Notes under the pieces: model-generated
The model's input: only the letters and a program-made list of their open reading frames with translations
Database searches by the model: none
Told to the model about the DNA's origin: nothing
NCBI RefSeq assembly: GCF_040545925.1
Contig: NZ_JBEPMX010000001.1
Location: 124,001-188,000, forward strand
Source: Alkalibacillus flavidus
GTDB lineage: Bacteria > Bacillota > Bacilli > Bacillales > Alkalibacillaceae
Direction: 5' to 3'
Length of the DNA: 64,000 nucleotides
Program-made: the position numbers and the translations under genes
Shown: positions 52,992-61,770 of the stretch, in pieces
Numbering within the stretch: the stretch's first letter is position 1
Layout: every line of letters begins with the position of its first letter

Positions 52992-53555
52992 ATGAAAAAG
53001 AAGAAACAAGAGCGACAAGAGCAGTTAACTCAACTGATTGAAGACACACCATTTATTACCGATGAAGCGTTAGCGGAACAATTCGGTGTCAGCATTCAAA
53101 CCATTCGTCTTGATCGATTAGAATTGTCGATTCCAGAATTACGTGAACGGATCAAACATGTAGCGCAGCAACAATGGGATGAAACGGTTAAAGCTTTACC
53201 GCTTGATGAAGTGATCGGTGAAGTGGTTCATTTAGATTTAGATCAATCGGCTATTTCATTATTAGACATTGGAGCCGAACATGTTTTTTCTCGTAACCAA
53301 ATTGCACGTGGTCACCATTTATTTGCCCAAGCTAATTCGTTAGCGGTCGCCGTTATTGATGATGATTTAGCTTTAACGGCTCAATCTGATATACGTTTTA
53401 CGCGCCCTGTTAAGTTGCATGAGCGTGTTATAGCTAAAGCTTACGTGCGAGGCGAGAATGAAAAGGGACACACCATTGTCGATGTGACGAGTTATGTTGA
53501 CCAAGAAATGGTATTCCAAGGTCAATTCCACATGTATCGATCAACAGATGAATAA
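52992..53555 (+). CDS. fapR: Fatty-acid and phospholipid regulator FapR
   Basis: Malonyl-CoA-sensing repressor of lipid synthesis genes. The 187-residue product has an N-terminal DeoR-like helix-turn-helix (ITDEALAEQFGVSIQTIRLDRLEL), a connecting helix and a hot-dog fold ligand domain (ARGHHLFAQANSLAVAVID). ATG 52992 is favoured over 52980 because GGATGGTG lies between. Its own promoter carries a FapR box, so autoregulation is expected. plsX, fabD and fabG follow in one run. Confidence 0.95.
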   Translation: MKKKKQERQEQLTQLIEDTPFITDEALAEQFGVSIQTIRLDRLELSIPELRERIKHVAQQQWDETVKALPLDEVIGEVVHLDLDQSAISLLDIGAEHVFSRNQIARGHHLFAQANSLAVAVIDDDLALTAQSDIRFTRPVKLHERVIAKAYVRGENEKGHTIVDVTSYVDQEMVFQGQFHMYRSTDE

Positions 53556-53569
53556 AGGAGTTAACGACG

Positions 53570-54583
53570 ATGAAAATTGCAATAGATGCTATGGGTGGTG
53601 ACAATGCTCCGCAAGCCGTGGTTGAAGGTGCGATGCAGGCAGTCAGTCACTACGATCAATTAGAGATAATACTGTACGGTGATGAAGAGCAAATCAAGCC
53701 ATTTTTGACATCTAATACCGATCGGATTGCGATTCATCATACGACTGAAAAAGTTGAAAACGATGACGAACCAGCTAGAGTAGCGCGTAAAAAGAAACAA
53801 GCGTCAATGGTGTTAATGGCTGAAGCTGTGAAGAATGGTGAAGCGGATGCTTGTATTTCTGCCGGAAATACAGGGGCGTTAATGAGCGTTGGTTTGTTTA
53901 AAGTTGGCCGCATTAAAGGGATTGAACGACCAGCATTAAGCCCGACGCTACCGACAGTCGATGGACAAGGCTTTTTACTGTTAGATGTTGGCGCAAATGT
54001 CGAAGCGAAGCCGCAGCACCTTTTACAGTACGCGATGATGGGGTCAGTCTATGTCGAAAATGTTCGTCATATTAAAGAACCACGCGTCGGTTTGTTAAAC
54101 GTTGGGACAGAAGACGGAAAAGGAACAGAATTAACGAAACAAGCCTTTGATTTAATGAATGATGCCCCGATTAACTTTGTTGGAAATGTGGAAGCGCGTG
54201 ATCTGTTAGAAGGTGTAGCTGACGTCGTCGTAACAGACGGCTTTTCAGGTAATATCGCCTTGAAATCGATTGAAGGAACGGCTTTAACGATGTTTTCGAT
54301 GATTAAAGATACGTTCTCACAAAACATAAAAACAAAACTAGCAGCTGGCTTAGTTAAATCGGATTTAAAAGGTATTAAAGACCAACTCGATTATTCGGAA
54401 TATGGTGGTGCCGGGTTGTTTGGCTTAGCAGCACCTGTTATAAAAGCGCACGGATCATCCAATGGTCGCGCTGTATTTAGTGCCATTAAACAAACATACG
54501 ATATTGTCGAAAAAGATGTCGTTAATCGAATCCAAGCAGACGTCGAAGCAATGAATGAACGAAAGGAGTCTCATGATGGCTAA
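53570..54583 (+). CDS. plsX: Acyl-ACP:phosphate acyltransferase PlsX
   Basis: Makes acyl phosphate, the donor for PlsY, and links fatty-acid and phospholipid synthesis. The 337-residue product starts KIAIDAMGGDNAP and has CISAGNTGALMS, LLDVGANVEAKP and VVTDGFSGNIALK. ATG 53570 follows AAAGGAG. The stop overlaps fabD by eight bases. Confidence 0.96.
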   Translation: MKIAIDAMGGDNAPQAVVEGAMQAVSHYDQLEIILYGDEEQIKPFLTSNTDRIAIHHTTEKVENDDEPARVARKKKQASMVLMAEAVKNGEADACISAGNTGALMSVGLFKVGRIKGIERPALSPTLPTVDGQGFLLLDVGANVEAKPQHLLQYAMMGSVYVENVRHIKEPRVGLLNVGTEDGKGTELTKQAFDLMNDAPINFVGNVEARDLLEGVADVVVTDGFSGNIALKSIEGTALTMFSMIKDTFSQNIKTKLAAGLVKSDLKGIKDQLDYSEYGGAGLFGLAAPVIKAHGSSNGRAVFSAIKQTYDIVEKDVVNRIQADVEAMNERKESHDG

Positions 54584-55520
54584 ATTAGCATTTCTCTTTC
54601 CTGGTCAAGGATCACAAGAAGTAGGTATGGGAAGCGCGTTTTATGAGCAATTTGACGATGTGAAAGCCTTATTTCAACGAGCTGATGATGTATTAGGTTA
54701 TGGTTTGTCTGATTTAATGTTAAACGGGCCAGACGAAACGTTGACGAAAACCGAAAATGCTCAACCCGCTTTGTTATTAAACAGTGTCGCGATATTAGAC
54801 CATATTAAACGAGCTGGCATAGAGCCGGACATGGTTGCTGGTCATAGCTTAGGCGAATATAGCGCACTGTATGCGGCTGGCGCTCTCTCGTTTGATGATG
54901 CGATCCAAGCAGTTCATAAACGCGGTAAATTAATGGAAGAAGCTGTGCCGAGTGGACAAGGAACCATGGCAGCTGTTTTAGGATTAGATGATGAAACGAT
55001 TCATAACATTACTGAAAACGTGACAAAATCAGGCGAAACAGTCAATGTCGCGAACTATAATTGCCCAGGTCAAACGGTTATTTCTGGAACAGTTGACGGC
55101 GTTAACCAAGCGATTGAGCAATTGAAAGAAGCGGGTGCTAAACGCGCTTTGCCACTCAATGTTAGTGGACCGTTTCATTCGGACTTGATGAAACCTGCGA
55201 GTGAACAGTTCCAATCAGTCTTGGATGGTGTGAACATTCAATCGGCTCATATTCCAGTTTATGCTAATGTGACGGCCGAACCGATTCAGGATGAAGATGA
55301 GATCCGTGAGCGTTTAATCGAACAGTTATATTCTCCCGTTAAGTTCAAACAAACGTTAGAAAACATGGTGGAACAAGACGTTGATGCGTTTGTTGAAATT
55401 GGGCACGGTAAGGTGTTAGCAGGCCTTGTCAAAAAAGTTCATCGCCGAGCTAAGATTTACAATATTCAAGACGTTGAACAATTAAATGCGTTTATTGAAG
55501 ACATGAAGGAGGAATCGTAA
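54576..55520 (+). CDS. fabD: Malonyl-CoA:ACP transacylase
   Basis: Moves malonyl groups from CoA to ACP. The 314-residue product has LAFLFPGQGSQEVGM, the nucleophile motif VAGHSLGEYSALYA, a Gln-His pair (NVSGPFHSDLM) and an EIGHGKVL motif. ATG 54576 sits seven bases after AAAGGAG and aligns the N-terminus (MAKLAF); ATG 54573 is possible. The last base of its stop is the first base of fabG. Confidence 0.96.
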   Translation: MAKLAFLFPGQGSQEVGMGSAFYEQFDDVKALFQRADDVLGYGLSDLMLNGPDETLTKTENAQPALLLNSVAILDHIKRAGIEPDMVAGHSLGEYSALYAAGALSFDDAIQAVHKRGKLMEEAVPSGQGTMAAVLGLDDETIHNITENVTKSGETVNVANYNCPGQTVISGTVDGVNQAIEQLKEAGAKRALPLNVSGPFHSDLMKPASEQFQSVLDGVNIQSAHIPVYANVTAEPIQDEDEIRERLIEQLYSPVKFKQTLENMVEQDVDAFVEIGHGKVLAGLVKKVHRRAKIYNIQDVEQLNAFIEDMKEES

Positions 55521-56260
55521 TGTTAGACGACCAAACGGCCCTCGTAACTGGGGCATCACGTGGTATTGGAAAAGCAATTGCATTAGAGCTTGCCAAAAGT
55601 GGTGCGAATGTCGTTGTGAACTATTCAGGTAGTCAAGCGAAAGCTGAAGAAGTAGTTGAAGAAATCAAAGCCATTGGTCGCGATGCGATTGCGATTCAAG
55701 CGAATGTATCTAATAGTGATGATGTCCAAGCGATGATTAAACAAACAGTTGAACAATTCGGTTCTGTAGATATTTTAGTTAATAACGCTGGAATTACGCG
55801 TGATAATTTACTTATGCGTATGAAAGAAGAAGAGTTTGACGATGTTATTGACACGAACTTAAAAGGCGTATTTAATTGTATTAAAGGCGTTACGCGTCAA
55901 ATGATGAAGCAACGCGGTGGTAAAATCGTAAACGTGGCATCCATTGTCGGCGTTATGGGTAATCCAGGACAAGTTAATTACGTTGCTGCGAAATCAGGTG
56001 TGATCGGCATGACGAAATCGGTAGCGAAAGAATTAGCTTCTCGTCACGTCAACGTGAATGCTGTCGCACCAGGCTTTATTGCGACCGATATGACAGATGA
56101 TTTAACCGAAGAGCAAAAACAACAAATGCATGACATGATTCCGCTTGACCGTTTAGGTGATCCGGAAGATGTCGCGCGCGTCGTCCGCTTTTTAGCTTCA
56201 GAAGACTCGAAATATATGACCGGTCAAACGTTACATGTTGATGGCGGTATGGTCATGTAA
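55520..56260 (+). CDS. fabG: 3-oxoacyl-ACP reductase
   Basis: NADPH-dependent short-chain dehydrogenase reducing 3-ketoacyl-ACP. The 246-residue product has TGASRGIGKAIA for the cofactor, the NNAGITRDNLLMRM active-site Asn region, catalytic Ser in NVASIVG and the Tyr-Lys pair in NYVAAKSGVIG. ATG 55520 overlaps the fabD stop by one base. acpP follows after 42 bases. Confidence 0.96.
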   Translation: MLDDQTALVTGASRGIGKAIALELAKSGANVVVNYSGSQAKAEEVVEEIKAIGRDAIAIQANVSNSDDVQAMIKQTVEQFGSVDILVNNAGITRDNLLMRMKEEEFDDVIDTNLKGVFNCIKGVTRQMMKQRGGKIVNVASIVGVMGNPGQVNYVAAKSGVIGMTKSVAKELASRHVNVNAVAPGFIATDMTDDLTEEQKQQMHDMIPLDRLGDPEDVARVVRFLASEDSKYMTGQTLHVDGGMVM

Positions 56261-56302
56261 TAATATAGACAATAATTGATTCTTTGAAGGGAGGTGAACG
56301 AC

Positions 56303-56536
56303 ATGGCAGACGTATTAGATCGTGTCAAAAACATTATCGTTGAACGTTTAGACGTTGACGAATCAAAAGTAACAGAAAACGCTTCATTTAAAGATGATTT
56401 AGAGGCAGACTCATTAGACGTTGTAGAGCTCGTCATGGAGCTTGAAGATGAGTTTGATTTAGAGATTTCTGATGAAGACGCTGAAAAAATTAATACAGTA
56501 GGTGATGCTGTTAATTACATAAACAGCAATCAGTAA
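56303..56536 (+). CDS. acpP: Acyl carrier protein
   Basis: Carries acyl chains on a phosphopantetheine bound to the Ser of the DSL motif (LEADSLDVVELVM, about Ser37). The 77-residue acidic helical product has the usual length. ATG 56303 follows GGGAGGTGAACG; GTG 56294 is in frame but inside that site. A hairpin separates it from rnc. Confidence 0.97.
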   Translation: MADVLDRVKNIIVERLDVDESKVTENASFKDDLEADSLDVVELVMELEDEFDLEISDEDAEKINTVGDAVNYINSNQ

Positions 56537-56547
56537 CTGAGAAAACA

Positions 56548-56578
56548 GAGGATGGCTTATGATGTCATCCTCATTTTC
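56548..56578 (+). terminator. Weak terminator-like hairpin between acpP and rnc
   Basis: GAGGATG (56548-56554) pairs with CATCCTC (56566-56572), followed by ATTTTCT. The short T-tract suggests partial termination, which would keep acpP transcripts more abundant than rnc. Confidence 0.5.
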
Positions 56579-56600
56579 TATGAAAAGAAAAGGTGACAGT

Positions 56601-57281
56601 ATGGATATAAAACATTTTCAAGATCGATTTAATGTACATTTTGAAAACGAATCATTGTTAAAACAAGCTTTTATGCATACATCATATGTGAATGAGCATC
56701 GAGATCAATCACTTGAGGATAATGAACGATTAGAGTTTTTAGGTGATGCTGTGTTGGAACTTGCTGTTTCACAATATTTATTTAGACAGTACCCACATAT
56801 GAGTGAAGGCGAGTTAACGAAGTTCCGTGCGAACATCGTCTGTGAGCCATCACTTGAACAATTTAATCGTGATTTATCGTTGAGTCAGTATTTATTACTA
56901 GGTAAAGGGGAAGAAGCGTCTGGTGGAAGAGAGCGCCCAGCGATTTTAGCTGACGCGTTTGAAGCGATGATGGGAGCCATTTATTTGGACCAAGGATTTG
57001 AAACAGCGTTATCTTTTTTAGAGACGAATATATTCCCGAATGTTGAACCTGGTGCTTTTTCGCATGTGATGGATTATAAAACAAAATTACAAGAATCAAT
57101 GCAAAAGGAAGGCAAAAACGTTTCATATCAAATTATTGATGAGTTAGGGCCTGATCATAACCGAGAATTTGTCGCTGCGTGTTATGTGAATGATCAAAAA
57201 ATAGGCGAAGGTCGAGGTCGCTCGAAAAAAGACGCCGAGCAAGAAGCCGCTAACGAAGCATTACAAAAACGCCAATCATAG
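56601..57281 (+). CDS. rnc: Ribonuclease III
   Basis: Double-strand-specific endoribonuclease for rRNA and mRNA processing. The 226-residue product has the catalytic signature NERLEFLGDAVLEL, the second acidic cluster in ILADAFEAMMGAIYLD and a C-terminal dsRNA-binding domain (MDYKTKLQESMQKEG, RSKKDAEQEAANEAL). ATG 56601 follows AAAAGGTGACAG; the frame open from 56559 begins inside the upstream hairpin and is rejected. In B. subtilis smc follows directly; here a large repeat and a reverse gene intervene. Confidence 0.95.
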   Translation: MDIKHFQDRFNVHFENESLLKQAFMHTSYVNEHRDQSLEDNERLEFLGDAVLELAVSQYLFRQYPHMSEGELTKFRANIVCEPSLEQFNRDLSLSQYLLLGKGEEASGGRERPAILADAFEAMMGAIYLDQGFETALSFLETNIFPNVEPGAFSHVMDYKTKLQESMQKEGKNVSYQIIDELGPDHNREFVAACYVNDQKIGEGRGRSKKDAEQEAANEALQKRQS

Positions 57282-57291
57282 AAAAATATGG

Positions 57292-57759
57292 TTGAGATAA
57301 AAGATTAATCGTTATATAAATAACGAATGTTTGAAAATAACGTTAGATAGTGATTAAGCGGAATCAAAACACATAGACGCCTGGTCGACTAAGTACGGTC
57401 ACGTCCTGTGACCAACGTCGACATTAAACCGTCCAGGTCGTCATGGGAACAGCACGAGTCTCGAGACCCCGCAGGAAGCGTTTTTCTTCCGAGGGATGCA
57501 CCTGCGTCTCCTAGTAATGCCTCGAAGTTAGCTTCCTCGGTGCAAGTTGCAAGGAAGCATATTCGATGGTGTGGGCTGGCTCGAGCCGCGCCCCGGTAAA
57601 GGAAACACGGCGATTGCGCCAGCAGAGCCGATATTGAGCTTATGTCACGTAGAACAAAGCGAAGCGTTTTGATGGAGCGTCATACAAGCAGAAAACCCGA
57701 ACGATTTATTTTTATTAAAATCGCTCGGGTTTTACTTTGCATTATTATCTTTAGTCTCA
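57292..57759. repeat. Structured intergenic repeat, expanded copy, between rnc and yfkK
   Basis: Core 57363-57673 (311 bp) has the same frame as the 111-bp core at 16798-16908: ATCAAAACAC left end, GAGTCTCGAGACCCCGCAGG (57456-57475), GGCTCGAGCC (57577-57586), GCGTTTTGAT right end (57664-57673), then the same GGAGCGTCAT.CAAGC and terminator. Three extra segments lie at about 57376-57442, 57495-57576 and 57594-57655. Outer ends TGAGATAAAAGAT (from 57293) and ATCTTTAGTCTCA (to 57759) form an imperfect inverted repeat. It carries no plausible gene; small ORFs within it have no family features. It nearly fills the gap. Confidence 0.82.
57692..57733. terminator. Bidirectional repeat-borne terminator between rnc and yfkK
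   Basis: AAAACCCGAACGATTT (57692-57707) pairs with AAATCGCTCGGGTTTT (to 57733) with one G-U pair. Same stem as at 16925 and 30118. Confidence 0.88.
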
Positions 57760-57769
57760 GCACTAACTT

Positions 57770-57991
57770 TTACTTACGATATTTACTTAACTCAGTGATG
57801 ATCGCATTGATCTCAGCGACGCTGACTTGTCCTTGGGCTTTGACCATGTCATAAATGTCTTTAATGTCATGATAATGATCTAAGTCATAATCGCCCGGTT
57901 TTAGCAACGCAGCATTTAATACTTGTAACTCACTTGCTAAGTCTTCGATAATATAGTGTAAATTATCTTCTGTTGCTTCATTTAAATTCAT
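57770..57991 (-). CDS. yfkK: DUF1128 (UPF0435) protein, YfkK family
   Basis: 73-residue protein with the family pattern: NLHYIIEDLASELQVLNAALLKPGDYDLDHYHDIKDIYDM in several conserved blocks and the C-terminal EINAIITELSKYRK. It is predicted to be helical and soluble; function is unknown. GGAATGGGAGTGAG precedes the start on the minus strand. It is an insertion relative to the usual rnc-smc-ftsY order. Confidence 0.85.
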   Translation of the reverse strand: MNLNEATEDNLHYIIEDLASELQVLNAALLKPGDYDLDHYHDIKDIYDMVKAQGQVSVAEINAIITELSKYRK

Positions 57992-58041
57992 AAAATCTCA
58001 CTCCCATTCCTACTTTTGAGCCTTCTGTGAACTCTGAATGT

Positions 58042-58070
58042 ATGATAAAATGTAACGGTTGACATGTTAA
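58042..58070 (-). promoter_or_regulatory. Possible SigA promoter of yfkK
   Basis: On the minus strand, TTAACA (58070-58065), 17-base spacer, TATCAT (58047-58042), about 50 bases before yfkK. Confidence 0.5.
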
Positions 58071-58161
58071 GGTGCAACTTTAAATGAACCCGATACTAAA
58101 ACAATACTAGAACGTTTACATAAATTAAAGTGTAGCATGAAATAAGTAGGTGTATAAAGTC

Positions 58162-61100
58162 ATGTTCCTAAAAAAACTCGAAACAGTCGGATTTAAGTCA
58201 TTCGCTGAGCGTGTATCAGTTGATTTTGTCCCTGGTGTGACAGCTGTTGTCGGCCCTAACGGAAGTGGTAAATCAAACATTACCGACGCGATCCGCTGGG
58301 TCCTCGGGGAACAGTCAGCTAAATCACTGCGCGGTTCTAAAATGGAAGACGTTATTTTTTCAGGTAGTGATACGCGTAAAGGGCTAAATGTAGCTGACGT
58401 GACTCTCGTGTTAGATAACCAAGACCATCAACTTCCGATTGATTACGATGAAGTAGCCGTCACGAGAAGGGTTTATCGCTCAGGCGAAAGCGAATATTTA
58501 CTTAATAAACAATCTTGCCGCCTTAAAGATATTACAGATCTCTTTATGGATTCAGGCTTAGGAAAAGAAGCGTTTTCGATAATAAGCCAAGGTAAAGTTG
58601 AGGAAATTTTATCGTCGAAATCTGAGGAACGACGTAGTATTTTTGAAGAAGCAGCCGGCGTATTAAAATACAAAAAGCGTAAACTAAACGCGCAAAAAAA
58701 ACTCGATGAAACACAAGATAATTTAAGTCGTGTCGAAGATATTATACATGAAATCGAGGGCCAGCTTGAACCGTTAGAAGAACAGGCCCAAACGGCACAA
58801 CAATACTTAACGAAACGGGACGAGTTAGAACAAGTCGAAGTGTCTTTACTCGTCGCAGAAATCGAATCGATCCATGCTGATTGGGAAAAGCTCCTATCAT
58901 CGATTGAAACGTTGAAAAATACATTAACAGAAGAAAAAACAATTATCCAACAAGATGAAGCGAATTTAGAAGAAAAGACGAATACGATTAACACATTAGA
59001 ACAACAAATCACGAAATGGCAAGATCAGAAACTATCACTCACACAAGAAATTGAGCAACTAGAAGGTCAAAAAAATGTGCTGGTTGAACGGTTGAAGCAT
59101 TATGATGAAAGTAAAGATAAACTAGAGCAATCGGTTGAATCACATCGCGACCAAATTGATCAAATCCAGCTCGACATAGATGATTATGAGTCGCGCTTAG
59201 AAGTATTAAAATCATCGCGACAAGAAACAAAGGATCAAATCCAATCATTAAAGCAGACGATTGCATCTAGTGAAGGCAATATTGAAGAGACAATCGAAAA
59301 CCATAAAGCAGAATACATTGATCTGTTAAATGATCAAGCCGCAAACAAAAACGAAAAAACTTCGCTTGAAAAACAATTGGAACAACTCGACGCTCGTAAG
59401 GAACGACTGGATCAACGCTTTGATGAAATGTTGCATGAACGACGTCAATTGGAAGACGATCTCGCGACTCATACGTCGAAAGAATCAGAGTTAAAGGAAC
59501 AATTATCATCATATCAACAAGACTACGAAAGCCGTCAATCTGAACGTGAGACGTTACGGGAAACGATTCAATCTGATGATGACAAGCTTAACCAAGCTTA
59601 TCGAATGATTGAACAACTACGATCGAAAAAAGACATGTTAGAAGACATGAAAGAGTCTTACAGTGGTTTCTACTATGGTGTTAAATCGATTTTACAGGCT
59701 ACAGAGAAAGGGCAGTTAAGTGGGATCCACGGCGCAGTCGCTCAATTAATTGATGTACCTGAAGATTATGTGACAGCACTAGAAACGGCATTAGGTGGGC
59801 AAGCTCAACATATCGTCGTTGAACATGAGAAAGATGCTCGTGACGCGATTCAATTTTTGAAGCAATCGAAAAGTGGTCGTGCGACACTTCTTCCATTATC
59901 GACGATGAATTCACGGTGGATCGGCGATCGTGTTTACGACACAGTCAAAGACGTTGATGGGTTTGTCGGCGTAGCCAATGAACTCGTTCATGTTGATGAC
60001 ACATATCGTTCCATTGCGAATAATTTATTAGGCAATGTACTAGTCGCTGAGACGTTGAAACATGCCAATACTATTGCGAAAACGATTAACCATCGTTTTC
60101 GTATCGTGACTTTAGAAGGGGATGTCGTAAACCCAGGCGGCTCCATGAGTGGCGGGGCTAAAAAACAAAATCAACAAGCATCTCTTTTCACGCGGGAACG
60201 CGAACTAGAAGATGTGAAACAAAAGCTAGACCATTACGAGTCGAAAACGAAACAGTTTGAAGACGAGTTACAAACAAAGCGAACCCAATTCCAATCCCTA
60301 GATTCGACTTGTACGGAGTTGAATCAACACATGGAAACGATGAACCAACACGTACAAGAGGTCGAACAAGCGAAGCAATCGTGCCAAATTCAACTTGACC
60401 ATATTAATAAACAGTTAGAAGTGTACGATCAAGAAAATAAACAGTACGAACAAGATAAGACTCAATTGCAAACAGATCTTGCACAACTAACTGATACGTT
60501 ACAACAACAAGAAGACGAAGCGAATGCGTTAAAACAGAAGATTGACGATTTAACAGCCAATCAATCGACGTATAAAGCGGAACAAGATGAGCAACAAGAA
60601 AAACTTAACCATTTGCAAATACGTTTAGCCGAACAAGATAGCGATGTTCGTAACCAAGAAGAACGATTGAAACAGTTGAAAACGGATTTACACGATGAGC
60701 AGCAACAAAAAGCGCAACTTGAACAAGAATTACATGATTTACAGACGTCATTTGAAAAAGCAGACACGGTAGAGGGGCTGTCTGATTCTTTATCCAACCA
60801 TCGTGAACAACTCGTGCAAGTTAATAGTCAATTAGAAAATGCTCGTGAAGAGCGAGAAAAAGAACGACAATTAAAAGACGACCTTGAACGCGAAGTGAAA
60901 GAGAAAAATCGTTTGTACGATGAGAAAAATCAACAATTACAGCAGCAAGAAGTGCAAGCTAATCGACTAGATGTGGAATTAGAAAACCGTTTGCAACAAC
61001 TCCAAAACGAATATTCGATGACATTCGAACGCGCAAAAGCGACGTATGGACCGAGCGAGGCGATTGATGAAGCGAAAGAGACCGTGCAATCGATCAAGCA

Positions 61101-61731
61101 AGAGATTAAAGCGCTAGGTCACGTTAATCTTGGTGCGATTGATGAATATGAACGGATCCAAGAGAGATATCAATTTTTAACAGACCAGCGCGATGATTTA
61201 TTAGAAGCGAAAGAAACACTTAATTCAATCATTGCCGAAATGGACGAAGAAATGGTTCGTCAATTTAGTGAGACATTCACACAAATTCAAGCCGAATTTA
61301 CGAAAGTGTTTAAATCGTTATTTGGTGGGGGTCACGCGGAATTAACTTTAACGAATCCTGATAACCTTCTAGAAACAGGTGTTGATATCATCGCTCAGCC
61401 TCCAGGTAAGAAGTTGCAACAACTAGGGCTTTTATCAGGTGGCGAACGAGCACTAACGGCAATCGCTTTATTGTTTGCTATATTACGCGTCCGCCCTGTC
61501 CCGTTTTGTGTGCTTGATGAAGTCGAAGCAGCATTAGACGAGGCGAACGTGATTCGTTTTGCACAGTACTTAAAAGAGTTCTCAGCTCAAACACAATTTA
61601 TCGTGATTACACACCGTAAAGGAACGATGGAATACGCTGATGTCCTTTATGGTGTCACGATGCAAGAATCAGGTGTGTCCAAAATGGTTTCGGTTAAATT
61701 GGAAGAGACAGATGAGATGATATATAATTAA
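58162..61731 (+). CDS. smc: Chromosome partition protein SMC
   Basis: ATPase of the SMC-ScpAB condensin that extrudes DNA loops. The 1189-residue product has Walker A GPNGSGKSN (31-39), the first coiled coil (about 170-500), a hinge (about 500-670, with GGSMSGGAKK), the returning coiled coil and the C-terminal ATPase lobe with LLSGGERALTAIALLFA and Walker B FCVLDEVEAALDEAN. ATG 58162 gives the family N-terminus MFLKKLETVGFKSFAE; GTG 58150 is in frame but less likely. ftsY follows. Confidence 0.97.
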   Translation: MFLKKLETVGFKSFAERVSVDFVPGVTAVVGPNGSGKSNITDAIRWVLGEQSAKSLRGSKMEDVIFSGSDTRKGLNVADVTLVLDNQDHQLPIDYDEVAVTRRVYRSGESEYLLNKQSCRLKDITDLFMDSGLGKEAFSIISQGKVEEILSSKSEERRSIFEEAAGVLKYKKRKLNAQKKLDETQDNLSRVEDIIHEIEGQLEPLEEQAQTAQQYLTKRDELEQVEVSLLVAEIESIHADWEKLLSSIETLKNTLTEEKTIIQQDEANLEEKTNTINTLEQQITKWQDQKLSLTQEIEQLEGQKNVLVERLKHYDESKDKLEQSVESHRDQIDQIQLDIDDYESRLEVLKSSRQETKDQIQSLKQTIASSEGNIEETIENHKAEYIDLLNDQAANKNEKTSLEKQLEQLDARKERLDQRFDEMLHERRQLEDDLATHTSKESELKEQLSSYQQDYESRQSERETLRETIQSDDDKLNQAYRMIEQLRSKKDMLEDMKESYSGFYYGVKSILQATEKGQLSGIHGAVAQLIDVPEDYVTALETALGGQAQHIVVEHEKDARDAIQFLKQSKSGRATLLPLSTMNSRWIGDRVYDTVKDVDGFVGVANELVHVDDTYRSIANNLLGNVLVAETLKHANTIAKTINHRFRIVTLEGDVVNPGGSMSGGAKKQNQQASLFTRERELEDVKQKLDHYESKTKQFEDELQTKRTQFQSLDSTCTELNQHMETMNQHVQEVEQAKQSCQIQLDHINKQLEVYDQENKQYEQDKTQLQTDLAQLTDTLQQQEDEANALKQKIDDLTANQSTYKAEQDEQQEKLNHLQIRLAEQDSDVRNQEERLKQLKTDLHDEQQQKAQLEQELHDLQTSFEKADTVEGLSDSLSNHREQLVQVNSQLENAREEREKERQLKDDLEREVKEKNRLYDEKNQQLQQQEVQANRLDVELENRLQQLQNEYSMTFERAKATYGPSEAIDEAKETVQSIKQEIKALGHVNLGAIDEYERIQERYQFLTDQRDDLLEAKETLNSIIAEMDEEMVRQFSETFTQIQAEFTKVFKSLFGGGHAELTLTNPDNLLETGVDIIAQPPGKKLQQLGLLSGGERALTAIALLFAILRVRPVPFCVLDEVEAALDEANVIRFAQYLKEFSAQTQFIVITHRKGTMEYADVLYGVTMQESGVSKMVSVKLEETDEMIYN

Positions 61732-61770
61732 ACCCAATCGGGACGTTGCAAGTTAGAAAGGAAGATAACG

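Noticed and set aside
57408..57854. Short plus-strand ORFs in the rnc-yfkK gap
   Set aside because: They run through the structured repeat, its terminator and the antisense of yfkK, and show no family features or ribosome-binding sites.
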